The notes under the pieces are model-generated. The model was not told the DNA's origin, did no database searches, and worked only from the letters and a program-made list of their open reading frames with translations. A stretch of 64,000 bases of DNA from Corbicula japonica (taxonomy: Eukaryota > Mollusca > Bivalvia > Venerida > Cyrenidae): the NCBI GenBank assembly GCA_038501625.1, contig JAZAYU010000038.1:248001-312000 (forward strand), in the 5' to 3' direction. The first letter of the stretch is position 1. Every line of letters starts with the position of its first letter. This document shows positions 11,884 to 23,080 of this stretch, piece after piece. The translations under genes and the position numbers were made by a program.

Positions 11884-11986
11884 AAATGTGACATTTTGTG
11901 TATTAACAATATGTCACATTGAGCAAAGATCTATATATTACATCTATCTATATAGGTCTTTGCATTGAGTCACAAAAAATGTCAAT
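11884..11986. repeat. Nested hairpin
   Basis: Outer arms near 11884-11900 and 11971-11986 (ATTTTGTG and CACAAAAAAT) enclose an inner pair, CAAAGATCTATATA (11924-11937) and TATATAGGTCTTTG (11949-11962). The inner pair is the same family as the tandem hairpins at 12.64-12.83 kb. Confidence 0.7.
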
Positions 11987-12637
11987 CATAAGAAAATGCA
12001 TAGAGAAATTAATTCGTCATTAAAAAGTCTAATCTATATGCAAGCCTATCTAAAACAAACACCACAAATATATTAAGATAACTTAAGTAAAAGATTACTT
12101 AATTATTTGTAAAAGCTAAATGCTTTCTATTTACAATTAAGATGTTAAAATGTAAATTTTATCCAAAATTTATATAGTAAAATGCAATCGGAAAATTGAA
12201 ATTGTTAAGTTTAGGGCATATTTCTAAACACATTTGAAACATAACAACGTAATGATGTACCCAACTGGAATTAAAGTTAGAACAAATAAAAACTATCGCA
12301 TCGTAATCTCTTCAACATGTATCGAGATTACATTGTAAGATTTTTTTAGTAAAACATAATAATTCAATGAACTGTTATTCTTTATTTATTTTGACAAACA
12401 AGAGCGCAACAGTAATAGAACGAATTTGGTATTTTATTAACTGATCGAAAAAATGCATCATTAATTTTATTGTACCCCCTCCCAATAAATGACGCGTTGT
12501 AAAAACAAAGTTATGACAGATCAATAATTAATATGTTTTATGGCCTATTTCCTGTACCGTGTTTAAACAATGTAAATGGTTCCTATAAACAATGAACCTA
12601 GCAAATGCATCGATTCAATGAATTTAAAAGTGTGCCG

Positions 12638-12833
12638 ATTTTTTTTTCGGTGTATATAGAAATTGAGAAAGACCTATATATTACATCTCTATATTTATCT
12701 ATATAGGTCTTTGAAAAAGGCTACACATTCTGTCAATTTTTTTTTCGGTGTATATAGAAATTGACAAAGACCTATATATTACATCTCTATATTTATCTAT
12801 ATAGGTCTTTGAAAAAGGCTACACATTCTGTCA
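12638..12833. repeat. 98 bp hairpin unit in perfect tandem duplicate
   Basis: Two nearly identical 98 bp units (12638-12735 and 12736-12833). Each holds a 13 bp stem, AAAGACCTATATA with TATATAGGTCTTT, preceded by TCGGTGTATATAG and followed by GGCTACACATTCTGTCAA. Very low divergence means a recent tandem duplication. Confidence 0.85.
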
Positions 12834-13798
12834 ATTTTTATTATGACTGAATCTGTAAATTTTTTAATGTGTTAAGTTTACAAACCGCTTCACCAATTGT
12901 ACACAAATAAAAATTGCTTTCCAACAAAATAAATTTATTCATTAGTGCAATAATAAGGATGAAATGGAATAGGCAGAAGTTATATATCGCGGGGCTTAGG
13001 ATTTTAAAATAAATAAAATAATCGGACGTCTATGTGCCTAAAACCAAATTAAAGAACTCGGCACTAAGTTACACAGAACTGATAAAAACGAAGACATTGT
13101 TGAACGTATTTTAATATGGTCTACCTCAAGCCTGTGTGTAACTTTTGCGATATATGAAAACTGATATTATAAACTAAGTTATCTTAATTATAAAGTATTC
13201 AATACTAGGTTTGTTGTTATTTATAAAACTCTCAGAGATATATACATTATCAAGATTATTTATTGCTCATTCAAGTTATTTCTTCGTGTTACCTGCGTGC
13301 TTATTTTTTTCTCAAATGTTAAACTTTAACATTTTTGATAAATTTTGTAATTTTGAAAATATTGCTTTTACTTTCTGATTTCATTAATCTATTAAATTTA
13401 TCAATTGTTGGCTAAAATTTCTTCATATATATTCGTTTTAAATATTCAAGTAATAGGGGCATATTAACAAAAAGTGGTATTCGTTTTCTATCATCTTATA
13501 ATTATAGCATTTACAGATTCTGTTTTCCCTTTTAACACCCGTGTACACACCCATGTACCGTCCAGTTTCAATATTTAAGATAAAACTTTTATGAAACGAA
13601 CTGAATGCTTAATGATGAAACAATTTTGTGCTATTTTATTGGTTTTCCCCTCCGGCGCAAATGACATAATTTATTGACCCTAGACTTCGTTAATCTCCGA
13701 TAATCTGACGACTGATAAGAAGGGCAGATAATTGACAATACCACATAGTCAACGCCCTACACTCTCCCTTAATGTGATGATGAGCAAAGTGCCATATG

Positions 13799-13897
13799 CT
13801 TGCTGGTCGGGATTTCCGTGCTGATCTTAAAGACATTCTTTGTTGCCGGAACAGGACTGTATCTAGAACTAATACAGATTCACCGATTGAAATGTGA
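13799..13897 (+). pseudogene. Displaced C-terminal tail of GPCR copy 1
   Basis: 33 codons including the stop, starting Leu-Ala-Gly-Arg-Asp-Phe, with a Cys-Cys pair suited to palmitoylation after helix 8. In copy 2 (22982-23080) the same tail follows TM7 directly and in frame. Here it is open but separated from its receptor body by the insertion at 11038-13798. It also marks the left end of the sequence duplicated as unit 1. Confidence 0.7.
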
Positions 13898-14921
13898 TGT
13901 CGAACAGCAAAACAACTGATAATGTACTGTTATGTCGAAAACAAAAGTACATAATGTACTGTTTATTATCTTAATAATTATAACAGGTATTCCTTCAGTG
14001 TGCTTTTTATACATTGTTTGAGTTAGCTGACGCATCTTCCGCCGACAGAAAGCTATCACTTTCATAGAGGTGGTACGGGATTGTGATTTCGAATATTTAG
14101 ACGTGGACATTTTTGCTACAAATATTTATTACTGGAAAGGATTTCCGTGTTGACCTTAGACATTCTTTACTGCAGAAATAGAGCAAACTGTTGCAATAAG
14201 AACTAAAAAGCAGTGATAAGATGGCAAACACAAAATATGCGGAATGTTCTGAAGTGTATAATACAAAGTCAAACCATATTGTACTGTGATATAAAACACA
14301 TATAAACGTTTAATCGTGATATCGAGAACAATACCTATGCGGATATGTTAAACAATCCCGTATGTTATTATATCATAAATACATATATGTAAATAGTTTT
14401 CTTTCTTTCATTGTTCTCCATGCAGAACTCTTTCAGAAATTGTTGTTCACCAAACTCACTGCAGGAAGTTTTTTCTTGGTTCTTCAATCTTAGTACTCGG
14501 GCGTTAAAAGTCTTGTATCCATCTTCCAAGCTAAGCAGTGTGGGCATTCAAGAAGTTTCTAACCACTTTACACTAAGCTAAAAATAAAGCGTGTTCCAAA
14601 TATTATGTTACCATTATTTCGGTTGAAGGCGCTTAACAAACATCTGTCACCATTCATTCTCCGTTAATTAACCAGTTGTGCCTTCGTTTTCAAGCGGGGT
14701 TCTATTATCAAAGCTGAATGTGACAATCTTGCAGTAATGTCACACGATCGTTACGAAATGAACATGAACTTTATGTATTGTTTTTTTTTCAGAAATGGTC
14801 ATGTTAAAGGTAGTATGTTGTTGTTTATGCAAACCGATTAGCTACTTGTATTTAAAAACGATTGCAGTAGTTTCAAATTTCACAACGTTATGAATTTAAC
14901 GTTAGCACCGTTTGCAAAGTC

Positions 14922-15133
14922 CTTTCCTCCATAAAAACGCATTTTTACGCATGTGCTACCAGTGTAAATCCAGATCATCTGGCACATCCGTGCCGTCTGA
15001 TCAGGATCTGCACTGGTCGCATTGTGGTCAGAAATAACCTAATGAATCAATAAGCGAACAGTTTAGATCCTGATCAGACGGCACGGATCTAAACTGTTCG
15101 CCCACGCAATTAAGGTGTATCTATGGAGGAAAG
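14922..15133. mobile_element. 212 bp palindromic MITE-like element, unit 1 only
   Basis: CTTTCCTCCAT near 14923 and ATGGAGGAAAG near 15123 form the ends. Inside, ATCCGTGCCGTCTGATCAGG (about 14986) is inverted at about 15069-15090. Unit 2 lacks it (compare 24080-24150), so it was gained after the duplication or lost there. The core words GATCAGACGGCACGGATC and GGATCTGCACTGGTCGC are typical of a very abundant bivalve repeat, which is knowledge from memory and not a search. Confidence 0.75.
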
Positions 15134-15429
15134 TGAGTCGTTGCCTGGAGACCAATATACGTTGATTCACAATAAGTATTTAACAAAGAAAGGATCTGAC
15201 CAGTCAACTGATTTCATTGACACAAAACAACACTAAAAAGACGGCACATTTTGCCAGCGATGCACATGTAAATTCACAACGCTATGAAATCGTTAATTAT
15301 CGCAGTCGTCTTAAAAATCAAACAGAGAAAAGCCACATTCAGAAATCACAGACTTATCACAGCGTACAGAAAGAAAGCGTGTAGGTTTTTGTTATACAAT
15401 GTCATGTAAAATCCACCAAAAACACTTAA

Positions 15430-16555
15430 TAAAAATGTCCAGTTGTGCCTTGGAAAAGTCAGCTTCGAATCATTTGCAACCTTCCGGGTTAAATAGGGCT
15501 CTATCATGCACTATCGTCGTTAATGCCCCAACAGGTTCTCGCTGTTACAGACATACACTCACCAAAAGTTCAAACTGGTCACTTTTTGTCTGTAAATTTT
15601 TATTAGAAAGACATTGAATTCACTCTTTATTTATGATCATATGCCAACAACATTCTTAAATTTAAGCTTTAATCTTGTAATAATTGACTTTGGAACAGTT
15701 TGGCGAGAGTTATCCTTAATTTTGCTAAAAATGAATTTCTTGCATTAAAAGGTCAAGCAAACAGAATTTTGCTTTTAATTCCTTGTCTTATTGTAATAGG
15801 GCCCCTCATTAGTAGGAAAAACGGAAAACATGATTAATCAACAGCACATGTGTTCAATACACCCCTTTCAAAGTATCCAATATTAAAATTACATCCCTTT
15901 CAATTAAAGACTGTTCTAATTTTGACGCGGTGTAAGTAAATGGTATTGGATTCATTTAAGAAAACAATCAATAAAAATTAAAAACACATTAGATAATTGA
16001 TTTCAACACAAAACAGTTCTTTGTACAAACTCTCTTGACGTAGGGAAGAAACGAAACTAGCATACATTGTAAACATCCACAATTAATGACCAATTAGAAC
16101 TTTTGTTGAGTGTATCATCTAGGTTCGTGGATAAATCCGTCTTTAAGTTAGTCACCAATCTAATGGTTTATGCAAACACAGATTGTACAACTTATAACAA
16201 AACAGTTAACAAAAATGGGTAGGTACTTTAAAACATGTAGTTACATGTAACTAGGTTAACTTTAAAGCACGTTTAAAGAAGCAAGAACGCGATGGTAGGA
16301 ATAAAAGGAACGAAGAAAATTACCGAGACCATTGGATCTCTCATGATTTCTATTACAGATGTTGTCATACACTTCTCAATTCCGTGATGTAAATTCCCGC
16401 CGCAATTGTCATGAAACTAAATTCACAAGCAAATATATCAGCTCTACTTGTAGCGAAATATACACCAAGCATGCGGACAGCTATTGGTTATCGTGTTTTT
16501 AGCATTTTATTTGGTTTGAACGAATGAATTTTAGAGATTTTCAGATTCATATATT
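15430..16555. repeat. Penelope-like 3' region relic (unit 1)
   Basis: 15440-15550 resembles 47785-47885, sharing CCCCAACAGGTTCTCG. 16130-16260 resembles the continuation after 47890 and 48550 (words like AATGGGTAGGTAC and GCGGGTACTC), and 16170-16550 resembles 39390-39780. These are non-coding sequences that lie downstream of the Penelope-like RT frame at 48.7-50.0 kb. The relic is interrupted by the element at 15556-16112. Confidence 0.45.
15556..16112. mobile_element. 557 bp Tc1/mariner-like MITE, unit 1 only
   Basis: Ends CACTCACCAAAAGTTC and GAACTTTTGTTGAGTG, flanked by TA on each side (15554-15555 and 16113-16114). At the matching place in unit 2 (25203-25215) the sequence runs on without it, leaving one TA. 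A second, inverted copy sits elsewhere in unit 2 (29553-30101). No transposase frame. Confidence 0.85.
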
Positions 16556-16824
16556 TTAACATGACTGGGCAGCACTGATCTCCGCAGGCGATTCAATACA
16601 TGTACTTTGTGCAAATAAAGCAACCTGTTTGAATGCCGTTTACACGCATATAAATAAGCGGATTTCGCTGATCGTTAATGATATGATAGTTTACCCAAGT
16701 CTAAAATGAAATGGCTGACTAGCTAATCGCCAGCTTTCTTGGATCTCAACCCTTTACTCCATGGGATGTGGCTGTTATCCATAGGTCAACAGTGTAGATA
16801 TAGGTCAGCCAGTACATCCGAAAA

Positions 16825-16950
16825 ATCAGGATCTGCACTTTTTGCTTTTTGATTGATTAGGTTATTTCTTAACAAGAAGGGAAGAGTCTACACCCTTATC
16901 AGATGGCAAGAATGCCCCAAAAGATCTGGATCTACACTGTTCGCACATAA
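16825..16950. repeat. Fragment of the bivalve GGATCTGCACT repeat family
   Basis: Shares AGGATCTGCACT, GATTAGGTTATTTCTTA-like and CTTATCAGATGGCA words with the palindromic element at 14.9 kb. The equivalent in unit 2 is 26005-26120, so it predates the duplication. Related words recur at 19400-19470 and 28510-28640. Confidence 0.5.
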
Positions 16951-17074
16951 TAAAACCCGTATATTTAGAGTAAAGGGTAAATTCAGTATACAAACAATGA
17001 AAACCATATTGAAACACACTGACCACAACTTGTATGTTAGAAATGATATTGCCTTTACCTATGAGAGAACCCGC

Positions 17075-17600
17075 ACCTAGGAGCGAACCCGCACCGTCAC
17101 AGCAACAGTGCCTAGCCCTGCGATTCCGACGACGCAAGCAATTGAGCTAACCGGGACAACGCCAATACAGGTTGATCTAATAGTCCTGATATACGATATC
17201 ATCACTGCACGACATAAGTAACTGGTTAATTTACTGATAACAACACTGAATATATGTACGGGAGACATTTTACGGCCGCCACACTGCACAAAATAGCTCT
17301 ACTGTATGTAAGAGTGACAATCCAAATGTTACAAGAGCTGCCTTTACAGTACTGTAACTGTAATCGGAAACCAGTCTCCATTTCAAACAATCAGAGGCTT
17401 GAGATTTGAGACTAGCAGATGCATGAAATTTCAGACTGGTTTCCAGTTTTAGTCATGCAATTATGATAACGTTTATCAGGGTTATCTGATCAACCTTTAT
17501 TTGGTGTTGTCCCGGCCAGCTCAGTCGGTAGCGTTTTCGGAATTGGATGGATAGGCGCTGTCACCGTATCGGTACGGGTTCGCACCCCATTAGAGGTAAT
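17075..17600. mobile_element. tRNA-derived SINE heads in inverted arrangement (unit 1)
   Basis: A tRNA-like head on the minus strand (17160 to about 17075) and one on the plus strand (17509-17600) face away from a shared body. Each shows an A-box-like AGCTCAGTYGG stretch after GTCCCGG and a B-box-like GGGTTCGC. The body carries GTGTGGCGGCCGTAAAA and TTATCAGTAAATTAACC (complement on this strand). The heads have no matching acceptor stems, so they are not tRNA genes. The same arrangement exists in unit 2. Confidence 0.65.
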
Positions 17601-19498
17601 ACCATTTTAGATGAATGATTAAGGTAAAACTTAAAGTCCCTTATGCTGATATCAGAAAAAAGAATTATCAATAAGGTTTGATACAGCCAACCATTATTTG
17701 AGTTTCTTACATTGCAGAAAGTATCGGTTTGATTTGACTGAATCGAGCAATGCAAGATTGATATGTTGTATATAAGGGAAGAAACCCAAGAACCAACACA
17801 CTTTAAATTCCTCACAGCAGTTATTTCCCTTTATAGTAAAAGTTACTGTCACAGTGTTGCTTTTCATTTTTACCCTAAAAATGTCACCGGCTTTTGAAGT
17901 CTTCTTTAATAATAAACTCAGCGCACAATTAACAGTATTAAAGGAAATAATAGCCGTACTTCCAATTTTCACACAACATCTGGTTTATAATTTGTGTGAG
18001 TTTAGCTGCAAGGAAGCTGAACAATCTTGTATATCAGGGAAGTGAGTTAGGTATTACAAACGTGTACAAGAAAGCGTAACAGTAGGTACTTTCAAGGTCA
18101 TACGGTACTGTTAAATCAATTTTTTTCGCGCAGGTTAAATTTTCGCGTACTTCGCACTACGACAAGAGCGCGAAATTCAACCCCAGCGAAATTTACGATA
18201 TTAATAACCAGTTAAGTCAATTGATGGCTTAAATACGTTTTATATGGAATGTCAATAAAGGGGTGTCAATAAAATCTTGCGTACAATAAACAGTGTAAAC
18301 GACAAAGAAGTGCAGATTTTTCTAGTTCTTACTGGTTGTTTTCTAGTTTCTTTGATAATGATTGTTAATTTCAACTTCAGAAATACAAATAGTTTAGGGT
18401 AATGGTTAAAACTCTCGCCTCACAAGCGGAGAGACATTTTTTTAAGTTAATTTACGTAAAAGTAGATTTCGCTATTGTAACAAGTTGTTATTATTGATAT
18501 TTATTATTATATTTCAAGGATATTTATCCATCTTGAGTTCTACATGTAACTCTACAAGATGTACTTTATTAAAACTGAATAAATGTAGGTCAAGACTTAA
18601 TGTAAGACATTGCTCCTTTAATCGACATATTATCACAAGACGAAATTGTTGCAACTGCTTTAACAATTTTGGGCGGACACTTTCAATGAATTTATGGGGT
18701 TTCCATGACTCGGTCGCTTAATTCATAGGCCAGCTAAGAAGGCAGGGATGGTTCGTCAACAGTTAAAACAAGTAAAATAAAATAACTAAACTGTGTCTGC
18801 TTCGCCGCTCTTTATTTCTTTCTGTCTTATATATAAAATGTTTTCCATCAACGCCGTTTATCTTTTTGAAAATAGTTCTTGTTATTTGAATTCTATCCTA
18901 CACAATACACTATTATTATGTTAATGATTTTGACGCAGTGGAATTGCATCTGACAGTTGTCTTATTGCAAGGAAACTCGTGCACTTTCGTACACTGGCTT
19001 CTTTACAAAACAATCTAGTGACTTTAAAACGATTTCGAATATGTGGTATTATTTTGATTGGGTAGGCTATTTTTAATGAATGTTCCTTAACGCTTGCTTC
19101 TTGTGTTTTTATAATGGCTACAACCCTTGTAATGTACCTCAAAAATCATGTGTTGTTATTTAAGAATGATGTTCTGAGAAATAGCGTGCGAACTACTAAG
19201 AAAAGAAAAAACCCTGTTGCAAATGGAATTGGAGTAAATTCGGAACCGAATGGAAAAGGTTACAAAAAACTAAGTTCAAGCTTTGTGTTAATCATATAAT
19301 AATGAACCAAGTTTAAAAAAAATGTATAAAAATGTTTAATATTTTTTCGTTAGACATGATATTAGAAAATATTCTACTAGTGTAGATGTAGGTCGGCCTT
19401 GCCCATCTCTACAGTTTGATCTGTATCTACACTGTTGGCTCTATTAACATGTATAAAGTCAGAAATAATCTAATGCACATAAGGCCAGGGAAAAATGA
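17601..19498. other. Non-coding part of unit 1
   Basis: Conserved with 26775-28657. Frames here (17694-17972, 17854-18045, 18485-18721 and 19114-19299) are not preserved identically in unit 2: some are cut by indels, such as the 45 bp stretch near 18640-18690 missing from unit 2. They have no recognisable domain, so no gene is called. A TTTTCGCG/GCGAAATT inverted motif lies at 18125-18205; its diverged relative is at 35370-35440. Confidence 0.5.
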
Positions 19499-19950
19499 TT
19501 AGATTCTCATACGGATTTTGGAAAAAAAGGGGCGGGTGGACACTTTTTAATTTTTATTTTTTATTAACGAAATACCTGAGAACAGAAGTAAAAACTAACT
19601 TAACATTTTGAAAAATGGCATTTATAGTTTCCAGAACCGTTGTTGTAGAATATTCGTCAATCTTTTCAATTTCTTCCAAAAATCATGAAAATAACTTACA
19701 AAAGTAGCAGGTTGGTGCCGATCTTGCTTGAAAAGCCATTATACCAGTCTTTAATAGTGACACTATCACCTTCGGTAAGCTTTAAAATGATGAACATTTT
19801 AATTTATTATTGTCTGTCATGTTTTTTTTACCAAATCCGGATGGTCTAAACCCCGTTCTGTCCGGAACAGAATATGTTCCGATTTTTTTACCAATTAATT
19901 ATTTTTGGGCGGGTAGTTTTTGACAGGGGCGGGCGGGGATGAGAATCTAA
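19499..19950. mobile_element. 452 bp TIR element (unit 1 copy)
   Basis: Perfect 11 bp ends, TTAGATTCTCA (19499) and TGAGAATCTAA (19940-19950), each followed inward by G-rich GGGGCGGGTGG and GGGGCGGGCGGGG blocks. The orthologous copy in unit 2 is 28658-29103, so insertion predates the duplication. A third, partial and inverted copy is at 59455-59735. Confidence 0.75.
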
Positions 19951-20685
19951 AATATTGTGTTCTATTGCCTAAACTAGCGAAGAGTGTACATCCTGATAGA
20001 CTGTGTGAAATCGTACATACTCAAACTAATGGCACTTAAGCATCAATAGCTAAACGTTTAATCATCTCTTATTCATCGAAATTCCCAAACAAGAAAAAGA
20101 CATGAGGAGAGCTTTAGTACTGAAATAAAGAAGAACACGACATGCTTAAGTGGGCACCTGGTCGCTGATTCCTCCTGTCATCTCGCCTACAACCAATTAT
20201 AAAGTTCATGTTTTCCCATTAGGCGTTTTAAATCTCTTTATCTGACTCTTAATACAATTATAACAGTCCTTCAGTTTCTGACATGATTTGAAGTAACACA
20301 TGTCATTGAATTTTATTTTCTATATTAAGACTATTTAATAAGGTCTAATTATGTTATTTTAAAGGTAGCTAATCATAGAATTGCAGTCTTATAAGTCAAA
20401 TTTATAAACCGCCGTGAATATAAAAATGATGTACCGATATCGAAGCAGGTTTGACGGAATCACTAATAGTAAATATTTACAAGAAAACACATTACTTACA
20501 TTTTGTGACCAAAATATGCGTCAGAGAAAACTCTCTCTTCGTAATTAATTTGCGTTAGAAGGATCATATGTTAATAAATATTTTACGGAAAGTACCGCTG
20601 GGAATTCGAGGACGAATTGCCAGTTAGTTTGGAAAAATGTTGAGGTACAAAACATAGTCCCTATATGGGTGGAAAATGTGAAAGA

Positions 20686-20757
20686 GGCCCGGATAGCTCA
20701 GTCGGGAGAGCACTTGCTCTGTTTGCGAGGGTTCCCGGTTTTGAGTCCCGGTCTTAA
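20686..20757 (+). mobile_element. tRNA-like SINE head (unit 1)
   Basis: GGCCCGGATAGCTCAGTCGG is a strong A box and GGTTTTGAGTCCC a B box, with about 32 bp between. The 3' side does not pair with the 5' acceptor strand, so this is a pol III-derived SINE head and not a working tRNA gene. The copy in unit 2 is at 30373-30444. Confidence 0.65.
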
Positions 20758-21988
20758 TGTAGATTTTTCTCATCCTGTTACACTTGCATCTTAGTGGTTT
20801 GATTCGTTAAGTCTTTAATACGTTTACTGAATCATTAAAGATTACTTATACCGACATGCCAATCATTCAGGAAGAAAAGATAAGTATGCATTCACGAACC
20901 ACTTACTCTACAACATCAAGCCTACATGCAATAAAACTTAATATGACCAGTTTAAATGAACAATTTAAAACACAGGGGCTCACCAATGAGTTTCTAAACT
21001 GTAGCCTTTTTTTTTAAATACTGTTTCCAAAGAAAATACATAAACACAAACGGAAAGGCTTTATAGCTTCATAGCTTAAATTAAAAACTGTTACAGAAGA
21101 AAAACACAACAAAATTAGGAATATTTCGAGAAATTATATCTGTGAAAAGATTTCTTTACGCCGAGACCTCACTACAATATATATTATTGTGGTTTGTAAT
21201 GCAGAGTAGAGGAAAATCACATTATAAGCGAATTTCCGCTATAAGGAATGTTTGAATGTCTGCAAGGATCCCTATCGTCAAGCTTCAATGGCTGACATTT
21301 CTCGGTGTTTTTTTATTTTCGCAGGAATAACGACGTAAGCAAATTGGTTTCAGGTTTCAGAACAATTCATTTCATTGACACCTGAAATTAGTTAGTTTGT
21401 TAAACTATTTCTTAATCGATATGAAATAAAGTTAAAACGTATAATTATATTTTGCTGTACCATACTTTCTGCATTCACATCTTCTTTAATCATGTTTATA
21501 ACCGTCATCTGCCTTATCAAACCTGAAAACGTCACTCTTAAAATCTGCCCAAACCATAAATCAATCAAATGGTAAAATTTTAAATAATGAAGCATCGCAT
21601 TTTAAGTCAGCTGACACCTTAAACCAACAAGAAATATCTATCAATTAGGCAAAGCTGGGCCGGTATTCATGTGTGATACTAATTCTGATAGTAACTAGAT
21701 GGGGCGCGCCACGGGGAAATAATTTCTGACTTTTTATTTCTTACTATATTTAGAAAGAACTTGAAACTATTTTTAATTTATCATAACTATCAAGTGCTTT
21801 TCTTACATATTTTGACATTAAAATGCTATTTTAAACGCGAAATGCATGATAATTAATGCCGTCTGCTCAACTTAATGACATCATTTCAAGGATTGACGTC
21901 AATTGTCCGAATGTACTTTTTTCCGGTTGCGAACCCCAAATTATTATAATATGTACTTTTTTAATATTCCTCCTACAACATTGATTGC

Positions 21989-21995
21989 TATATAA
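21989..21995 (+). promoter_or_regulatory. TATA box of GPCR copy 2
   Basis: TATATAA in TTGCTATATAACC, 47 bp before the ATG at 22042. Spacing and context are conserved with copies 1 and 3. Confidence 0.6.
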
Positions 21996-22041
21996 CCACG
22001 TTTTTAAGGTCGTTGTAACAGACTAATACGGCGACACAAAC

Positions 22042-23080
22042 ATGGCTAAAAGTAATATTTCGGGAAACAATACGAAATGGACAGAGGATGTGATCGCCAC
22101 TATTGACCAGTCAAAAATCATGTATCTTCCGACAACTTCGACGCTGGTATTCATTGGAGTAATAGGCAATATTTTTTTCTCTCATTGTGTGGAGTAGGGG
22201 AACCAGATGCAAAACCCTACAGTGTTCCATGTATTTCATGATTCTTGCCTTGAGCGACATGTTAGTGTTGATCATCTGTGTAGGCTTACCGAATTTATTG
22301 GCTGTGTGCTTACCAAATGTATTGGCTTTCTTCACAACAAAACACAGTAGTAAGCTGAGGGTTGCATTAATGATTGCAAAGGAACTTGGACCAGAGATAT
22401 CTCCTTGGATCATTGTAACACTTTCGATGGAGAGAGCGTTAAGCATGATGTTTCCACTAAAATTTACAGGACAGTTTGCAAAAAGACGAGCGTTAATTTC
22501 ATGTGGATTTATTGTCATTGTGTTGGTTCTTCTTCAGATCTGGGTGTTTTCAGGGCTGTTTGGCAACCATTGTAAACTGACTAATAAAAACGCTATAATT
22601 CTGTTTCAGAGATTAAAATATCTAAAGATATTCGTCTTATTTGCCATTCCATTATTGTTTGTACTTTTTTGCAATGTTTTAAATGTGTTTCGATTATTCC
22701 GAATGCGGAAAATGGGATCGGTAACAAATGAACGTCAAAGAAACAGAAGATTTGCGACATTCACTGTTCTCACACTTGTAACAGGAATTCTTCATTGTAT
22801 ATCGGTAACTCCAGCAGTGTTTGTTTAGATTGCAATAGATTGCGCTTTTAGTAACGCCAGTTCAGTAGAATCGCTTTCACAGAAGTGGTACTGGAGTGTG
22901 GTTTTAAATTTCCCTTTTTATTTGTATCTTCAACAAATGTTTTTATATTTGAACAACAGTTTGAACTTTTACTTTTATTGCCTTGCTGGGCGGGATTTTT
23001 GAGCTGATCTTAAAGACATTCTTTGTTGCCGGAACAGGACTGCAACTAGAAATAATAATGGTTCACCTATTGAAATGTGA
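22042..23080 (+). pseudogene. Class A GPCR-like receptor, copy 2 (frameshift plus two stops)
   Basis: Same receptor family as the copies at 10.1 and 31.9 kb. The N-terminus starts at ATG 22042. One extra T in the T-run near 22172 shifts the frame at the end of TM1. The remaining body is open from about 22187 to 22825: TM2 with LALSD, SMERALSMMFP at the end of TM3, TM5, and a basic third loop with RNRRFATFT. A TAG at 22826-22828 replaces the Tyr codon found in copy 1 TM6. The same frame then continues through TM7 (NSLNFYFYC) into the tail, with a TGA at 23000-23002, and ends at the family stop, 23078-23080. This copy is the only one whose body and tail are still joined, so it shows the gene's full extent. 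Non-functional as it stands. Confidence 0.85.

Larger units (their letters stand above)
11038..13798. other. 2.76 kb AT-rich insertion splitting GPCR copy 1
   Basis: Copy 2 runs directly from NSLNFYFYC into the cytoplasmic tail (22980-22982). In copy 1 these two points lie at 11037 and 13799. The intervening DNA is AT-rich and contains two families of hairpins, with no recognisable gene. The frame at 11098-11421 (107 codons, rich in Phe, Leu and Ile) looks like chance. The borders lack GT/AG consensus, so I read this as an insertion and not an intron. It is not clear whether it is a single element. Confidence 0.6.
13799..22981. repeat. Segmental duplication unit 1
   Basis: From the GPCR tail onward this segment is collinear with 22982-32620. 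Examples: 14400-14580 matches 23570-23760, 17080-17480 matches 26240-26640, 17880-18720 matches 27070-27860, 19000-19300 matches 28110-28430, and 20580-20830 matches 30240-30510. Differences are mostly single bases and small indels plus the mobile elements listed separately. Each unit ends with a GPCR copy. Confidence 0.9.

Noticed and set aside
11038..13798. Intron between GPCR copy 1 body and tail
   Set aside because: No GT/AG at the homology breakpoints, and copy 2 is continuous there, which would require exact intron loss or gain. Not fully excluded without transcripts.
16862..17289. Minus-strand open frames of 91 and 70 codons, repeated at 26249-26461
   Set aside because: They translate the tRNA-derived SINE and its body. 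Conservation between units reflects the recent segmental duplication.
20686..20757. Possible tRNA gene
   Set aside because: A and B boxes are good but the acceptor arm does not pair, and the same head recurs with decay. A SINE head is the better reading.
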